Source: Hibiscus mutabilis
Taxonomy: Eukaryota; Streptophyta; Magnoliopsida; Malvales; Malvaceae
Reading direction: 5' to 3'
Length of the DNA: 64,000 bases
Assembly: GCA_019671005.1 (NCBI GenBank)
Contig: CM033732.1
Span: 48,969,392 to 49,033,391, forward strand
Position numbers and translations under genes: made by a program. This document shows positions 58,678 through 64,000 of this stretch, in pieces. The stretch's first letter is position 1. The number at the start of each line of letters is the position of its first letter. The notes under the pieces are model-generated. The model did not search any database. It was not told the DNA's origin and saw nothing but the letters and a program-made list of their open reading frames with translations.

Positions 58678-61600
58678 CCTTCGAAAGGGGGCAAATCATG
58701 ATTGAGATGAGCCAGTTGGAAAGCATTGGTGAAGAAGTACAAGTCCATGTAAATGGATTGTCATTTAGGATGCACGTGGTTAAGGTGAAGCCAATGATTG
58801 AACAACAGTTGTATTTGAGTTGCGAGAATGAATGCAGATGCGAGATGGGTAGCGATGACGAAACATCACATTCGAATGAGAGTCAAGCTAATTAGTCGAT
58901 GCTAAAATTTTAGGGGAATGAGCAGAAGGAGATAAGTGATCATATGGACTGCAATGAGAAAAATTTGACAGGTGAGAAACAAAACCGTGGTACCAAGGAG
59001 ATACAACGACGACAATTGGTTAACCTTGCTGACGAGGTGATACAACAAACACTGTTAGATAAGTGGATAGAACTAGTAGGGCAGGAAATTCAGAGGTGGA
59101 ATACACATGGTCTAGTTGATGCGCATGTGGGTGAGAAGTCAGTAGTATTGAACGATAGTATTACAGATGAGGAAATGGGAATGGTGTCACGTTTGGAGTT
59201 GAGTGTTCAAGGGAAAGATTGACTGGTAGGGCTGAACGATTCGAAATAGGTAGAGTGCCCTGTGGAATTCTTATCGATGAATTTGAAGGCTGGTGAACCT
59301 GGGCCCATGATATACAATATAATATACCTATAGAGCCTATTGAAAACCAGCTAGATGTGGACTCTGGAAAAGACAAAACTGCGTCTACAACTAAGTTTAA
59401 CTTAGTCGCTCTAGTAGAACGAGAGGTACCGACAATCTCGCGGAAGAAGGATGGTGGGCGACGAAAGAATTCAAAGTAAAAAATGGATGAGGCGAGGGTA
59501 GATTTGGAGGGAAAGCAACAAGCGATTTTAAAAGAGGCAAATGCGACTGTGGAATTGGGTAAACTTTTAGGCGCGTCGAAAATAGGAAATGATGAGGTAA
59601 TTGTGAAAGATATAGTGAGATAGATCGAATATGGGGATCGAGAGGATTAGATAATTAGTCGGCATGATGAAGGTGTTGTCATAGAATGTGTGGGGTTTGA
59701 GATCGTCAACAAAGAAGAAGGCTGTTCGGAAGGTGTTGCGACATCATCATTGTGAGATGACATTGATAAAAGAAACAAAATTAGAAGAGGTGATTGAAGT
59801 GATGGTTCGACAGATTTGGTACACAGATCTGTAATATCCCAAATTTTGGCTAGTGACTAAATTGTAAAATTTGAAAGTTTAGGGTGTTAAAGTATAAACT
59901 TTGGAAAAGTTTGGGGACTACAGTGTAAATTTCCCCAACAAGTAATTTTATTCAATATAAGAGTGAATCGGATCGAAATAGGTACCTTGATATCGTTTTT
60001 AAGAATTAAGATGCAGAAAAAGGTAATGAATTTGGATCGAATGAAATTGTTAAGCGTGCTCAGGCCAGAGAAATACAAGGATGGGTGACATTCGGGAAGG
60101 CCCCATAAAAGTGTTTCTGATCGATAATTTGGACTCAGTAAGAGTAAATAATATTTGTATGGATTTATGATAAAGGATTTCTAAGAGAAATTATACTCTT
60201 TAAAGATTTTCGATAATTATTGGGATAATAGACTGAGTTAAGAAAATTCAGTCTAAGACTTTAGGAAAAGAAATTTTTATAAGATGATAGTGTTCATTTT
60301 CCGAATATGGAAATATGGAATTTTTGGAATAAATCCGATTGCTAGATAAAGGTGAAATTGCAGTAAAAGTATTTTATGAATATCGGGAAATCATCAAACT
60401 AAAATTTCAGAAGTTGATCCAAAAGCAATGGACAATTCATAAAATACTATTTTATAAATATTTTATTATTTTTGGTTGGATTCCAACTAGACTTAGTTGA
60501 ATTTTTACAAGAATGGCAAACTAGTAAATAAAAACTAGTTGGAGGGTAAATTGGTCATTTTACCCCAATGGAATTTTTGAAATATTTAAAAAGTTACAAG
60601 GATAATTTTTGAAGAAGGAAATGGAAGAGTAAATCTTGGCCCTTTATTAATGATAAGATCAATCTCAACCATTGGATTAAAAGGGCATTTTAGTAATTTC
60701 ACTATCTAAATGAATTTAAAATTCATTTATACAAGACAAGTGACCAAATTGGATGGAAAAAAAAGATGAAGACCATTCTTCATCCTCAAATTTCGAAATA
60801 TGAGGGGGAGAAAGAAAGACAAGTAGCGAAAATTTTCCAAGTTCGATTTATCCCCGAAACTCAATTTTCAGGTAATCTCATCAACTACAAAGTTGTTCTA
60901 CTCTTCAAGCTTTATCTTTTGATATCAATAATTCATGGAATCCATGGTTGATTGATGAGAATTTTGCATGAGAAGAAATTAGGGTTTATGGAAAAAGTCT
61001 GGGGCTTTTGGAATTTTATGATTTCATGATGAAATTCAAGTTGAAATCAAGCTAGTATAACGTTAAAATCATGTTATTGAGTTGAGATTTAAACCCTACA
61101 TATTTTAGTTTGTATGAAGATGATTAGGGTTTATGGATTCAAGTTTAATTTAGGGTTGTGATGTTAAATTAATGATTTAGTAAGCTTGAATTGTTGTTTG
61201 GAAGCAAGACCCTAAATTAAAGGTATAGAGACCATTTCAGAAATTCTAAAAGTTAGAGGACTAATCTGATTTTTATGATTTGAAGTGTATTTATGTTATT
61301 AATGATGATGGAGATGTGAAATTGATGCTAGAAAGCTAAATCGATGTAGAATCGAGTTAGTGACCATTTTGATAATTTGTCAAAATTAAGTGACCATTTT
61401 GGCAAGGAAGTTTTGAATAAGGACTGAATCTGATTTTAGTTGAAATAATAAGAATTCAAGTATTAATGTTGATTTGAGGACTAATTTGCAAAGTTAAGAA
61501 GTTTGGATCCTTACTTTTGCATTGTTAGTGACCATTCGATAAAGAAGGAAAATTAGAGGGAATTATTTTTGAATAATTATTTGATGAAGAAAACGATACA

Positions 61601-61714
61601 TTAGTGGTTTGAATCAATTAAGGGGACCAAATTGACAAATATCAAAGTAATGAGAAATTAGTATAAAGTTTGAAGTTATTTATGGAAGTTGTGTAGGAAA
61701 ACTAGATTTGGCAG

Positions 61715-62290
61715 TAAATTTGAAAATTCACCATAAATTTTACAAAAATTGTTAGATGGTGAATTTTATACCTATGTAAATATTTATTCGTCTAATTTCG
61801 TTTAAAACAAACGGTGATTTATTTCGATTCATATATCAAAAGATATGAATTTTTAAGTGATGAAATGTCAAAAAACCGAATAGCAGTCTGGTCCGAAATT
61901 CAATACTGGAATTCGACTTTGAAAATTTTCCATAAATCGTACAAATTGAATCTAGGTTATTAGTTTATATGGTTGAAAAGCTTATCAAATCTAGTTTCGT
62001 TTCCAACAAACAAAAACCGATTTCGAGTTCCGAGTTAAAAGATATTAATTTTTAATCGAATGAAGGTCAAAAAAATTACAGAACAGTTTCTGTCAGGATG
62101 ACCCTGTAAACGGGAGTTTGATGAATTTTCATAAATTTTGTAGATTTTATTAAATTGTGTGGCTTATACCGTTAGAACCGTTATCGAATCTAGTTTCTAC
62201 GATGCAAAGGAGATTAAGATTCAGTATGTATTCTGCCCTGTAGAAGTAAATCTTTGATGGTAGTGCAAGTTGACAGAAAATTGAAATTGA
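61715..62290. repeat. Three diverged tandem units of about 190 bp inside the LTR
   Basis: Each unit runs: a TTGAA(A)ATT-CCATAAAT line, a GATGGTG/GAATCTAGTTTCG line, AAACAAAAACCG-type, AAAAGATAT-AATTTTTAA and GTCAAAAAA. Units start near 61715, 61917 and 62120; the third is the most diverged. Confidence 0.6.
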
Positions 62291-63129
62291 GACAATTTGT
62301 GTCTAATGTTAGTTAGCAAGCTTGGAGGAATTATTTGAGGATCAAAATGGTCATTAGGGACCAAAAATGAGTTTGTGAATAGTATAAGGAAGGAAAGAAA
62401 TTTATGGAAATTTTTTATGTTGAATGATTAAATAACTTAATTGAAATATTGTTAGAAGTGAATCTAACAAATGTTTATTTATATTCATGTGATAAATGAA
62501 GCTAAATCCGAATAAAAAGGAGTTTCGAGGTACTGTGAAGGAAATGATCGAGTAGAATTTAGTGAGGTATGTTAATTAAATGGCCCAGGTGAGTGCATTT
62601 CTATATGTATGCTATGTATATAAAAAAGGGGAGACTTGGGATAAGTCAACACAAAATTTATAAATGTTACTGCATAATAAATTGATCCGATGCATGACTC
62701 AATAATGGCAAGCTTCGATATAATATGAGGTATGATTTTCTATTCTGCATAATGATGATTTATGATTACCATGAATAATTACAATGAAATATGAAATATG
62801 AATTTTCTATCTATATGATTGATGATAATTGATTGGTAACGAAAGAAATGCCCAAGTATTGTGTATGAGAGTTCATGGTATAGTTGGCATGTCATAGAGT
62901 ATTTAGCAGCTGCACCCTCATGTTCATGTTATCAAACAGATATTGTGACAAAATGGTTGTGTCACATGCACCCTGGGGATCCACGCCCACTGTGCTCGAG
63001 TGCACTGTCGAGGTGCTTCATGTTTATGGGGAGCAAAGAGCATCCCCGAGTACGTACTCATCTTCACGTTCACGTTAGACACTACGGTGTCATTTCAAGA
63101 TGATTCGCGTACCTCAATCTCATATAATA

Positions 63130-63660
63130 TACTTTGGGATATGTTCAAGAATATGATATGCAAATGATGACATAAAGAAAGCATTACTATGTTCAAGTAC
63201 ATGATATGCAAATGATGGCATAATGAGAACATGACCATGATAAAGTATATGTTATGCAAATGATTGCATGATGAAAGTATGACTATGTCAAGGTATATGT
63301 TATGCAAATGATTGCATGATGAAAGCATGACTATGCCAAGGTATATGTTATGTAAACGATTGCATGATGAAAGCAAAAAATATGTTAAAAGACGTGTTAT
63401 GCAAATGCTTGCATGATAATAATAGAATGTTGAAAGCATGGCTATGATAAAGATTAGTTATATAAATGACTAATTGATGATCATGAAATATTGATTGCAT
63501 GTTTCTATGACAAAACTGATAGATGACATGAATTATGATTGAAAACATGTCTATGTTAAAGAATATGTTGTGCATATGATTACTTGATGAATATAGAATG
63601 TTGAAAATATGACTATGTTAAAGAATATGACATGCACATGAATACTTGATGATTATGGAA
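63130..63660. repeat. Degenerate minisatellite, about 50-60-bp period
   Basis: Repeats of GTTATGCAAATGATTGCATG followed by ATGAAAGCATGACTATG occur near 63147, 63202, 63250, 63299, 63348 and 63398, then decay to about 63660. ATGCAAAT is an octamer-like core, repeated many times. Confidence 0.75.
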
Positions 63661-64000
63661 TAATGATAGTATGATTCTATGTTAGGTAGATTAATGATAT
63701 AAATCATATTTGGACATGCTTGCTATTTTACAAAACATGTACTGCACTTTTCATATGATATACTGTAACACATTATTTCATGTTTAGATAAATGAGATTA
63801 ATTGCCTCACTAAGTTCGTACTTAGCGTGTGTTTTATTTCACACATAGGTTCTCCGAAAATAGACTAGAAAGGAAGAGCTGTTAATTGGGAAGATCAAGT
63901 TACTATCTGTAAGTACAGTACGTACATCTTTAACGTAATTTGATAGACTAGTGGGCATGTAATATTTTAAGTGGGTAAACTGTTTTGTAAGTCTAAGTTT

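Larger units (their letters stand above)
56500..59829 (+). pseudogene. LINE ORF1 and start of ORF2, interrupted by a solo LTR
   Basis: 56509-56860 reads DKDKIRVLKCCAIAWCRLSL, LAKELKEVNLEGFLLMRI, NRRRVLENPRLSK, VWLSINDLPIHAGREELWKT: the DUF4283-type nucleic-acid-binding part of plant LINE ORF1. After the solo LTR, DTFERGQIMIEMSQLESIGE and VQVHVNGLSFRMHVVKVK continue the same protein, followed by a long polar region. At 59680-59825 a frame resembling the ORF2 endonuclease start (KKKAVRKVLRHHHCEMTLIK, ETKLEEVIEVMVRQIWY) begins and is cut at 59830 by an LTR. Stops and shifts are present throughout. Confidence 0.7.
59830..64000 (+). mobile_element. Gypsy-type LTR, left end present, runs off the window
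   Basis: TGTAATATCCCAAATTTTGG at 59830 is a typical Gypsy LTR start and breaks the LINE ORF2 frame. At 63780-63860 the CACTAAGTTCGTACTTAGCG then TTCACACATAGGTTC pattern, and at 63949 CTAGTGGGCATGTAAT, resemble the late part of Tekay/Del LTRs; the complete Gypsy element here has TTAGTGGGCATGTATG at 32717. The LTR end, primer site and coding region lie outside the window, so only the left part of one long LTR is seen. No supported gene lies within it. Confidence 0.6.

Noticed and set aside
62861..63103. Short frames with CSCYQ and HVHVRH motifs
   Set aside because: Within the LTR, overlapping in two frames, and no homologue recognised.

Overview
The window is nuclear DNA of a flowering plant, most likely a eudicot. 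Genes have short GT-AG introns and plant-only families are present (thylakoid kinase STN8, an NPH3/RPT2-like BTB protein, a VSP-type acid phosphatase). Most of the sequence is nested retrotransposons typical of a mid-sized or large plant genome. I cannot name the species. There are no prokaryotic features, rRNA, intact tRNA genes or CRISPR arrays.

Layout. 382-13010 is one complete minus-strand LTR element of the Tat/Ogre type with 2.85-kb LTRs, a tRNA-Arg-like primer site, two broken gag-like ORFs, no pol and a tandem-repeat-rich 3' region. 14505-16390 is STN8, intact in four exons. 16921-17128 is the decayed 3' end of a mannan endo-beta-mannosidase gene. 18274-20154 is a Mutator-like foldback element that is almost wholly palindromic and has a perfect 9-bp target duplication. 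20562-23979 (minus) is a five-exon Ser/Pro-rich basic protein of the At2g40070/At3g09000 (BPP) family. 24.0-27.1 kb is AT-rich with small MITE-like elements. 27102-40012 is a degenerate Copia element whose gag is split by a Gypsy element (29608-37328) that has 3.3-kb LTRs but only about 1.1 kb of interior. 40.0-43.6 kb holds a 177-bp tandem duplication and a hAT-like MITE. 44536-45567 is a three-exon acid phosphatase with a probable leader intron. 46773-47787 is a vacuolar H+-ATPase subunit E gene broken by a single extra base. 48124-50354 (minus) is a four-exon NRL (BTB-NPH3) gene. 52.6-54.9 kb is a LINE fragment holding a 1.3-kb minus-strand TRIM. 56.5-59.8 kb is a second LINE, holding a solo LTR of the Tat/Ogre lineage and cut at 59830 by another Gypsy-type LTR that runs off the window.

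The host genes do not form a pathway. STN8 acts in chloroplast thylakoids, the NRL protein probably at the plasma membrane, the BPP-like protein probably on microtubules, the acid phosphatase in the secretory or vacuolar route, and subunit E in the V-ATPase stalk. The less ordinary content is in the mobile DNA: a gag-only Ogre relative with two gag-type zinc knuckles and a long inverted repeat around its primer site, the foldback element with four tRNA-promoter-like modules, and the TRIM. No wholly new system is claimed.
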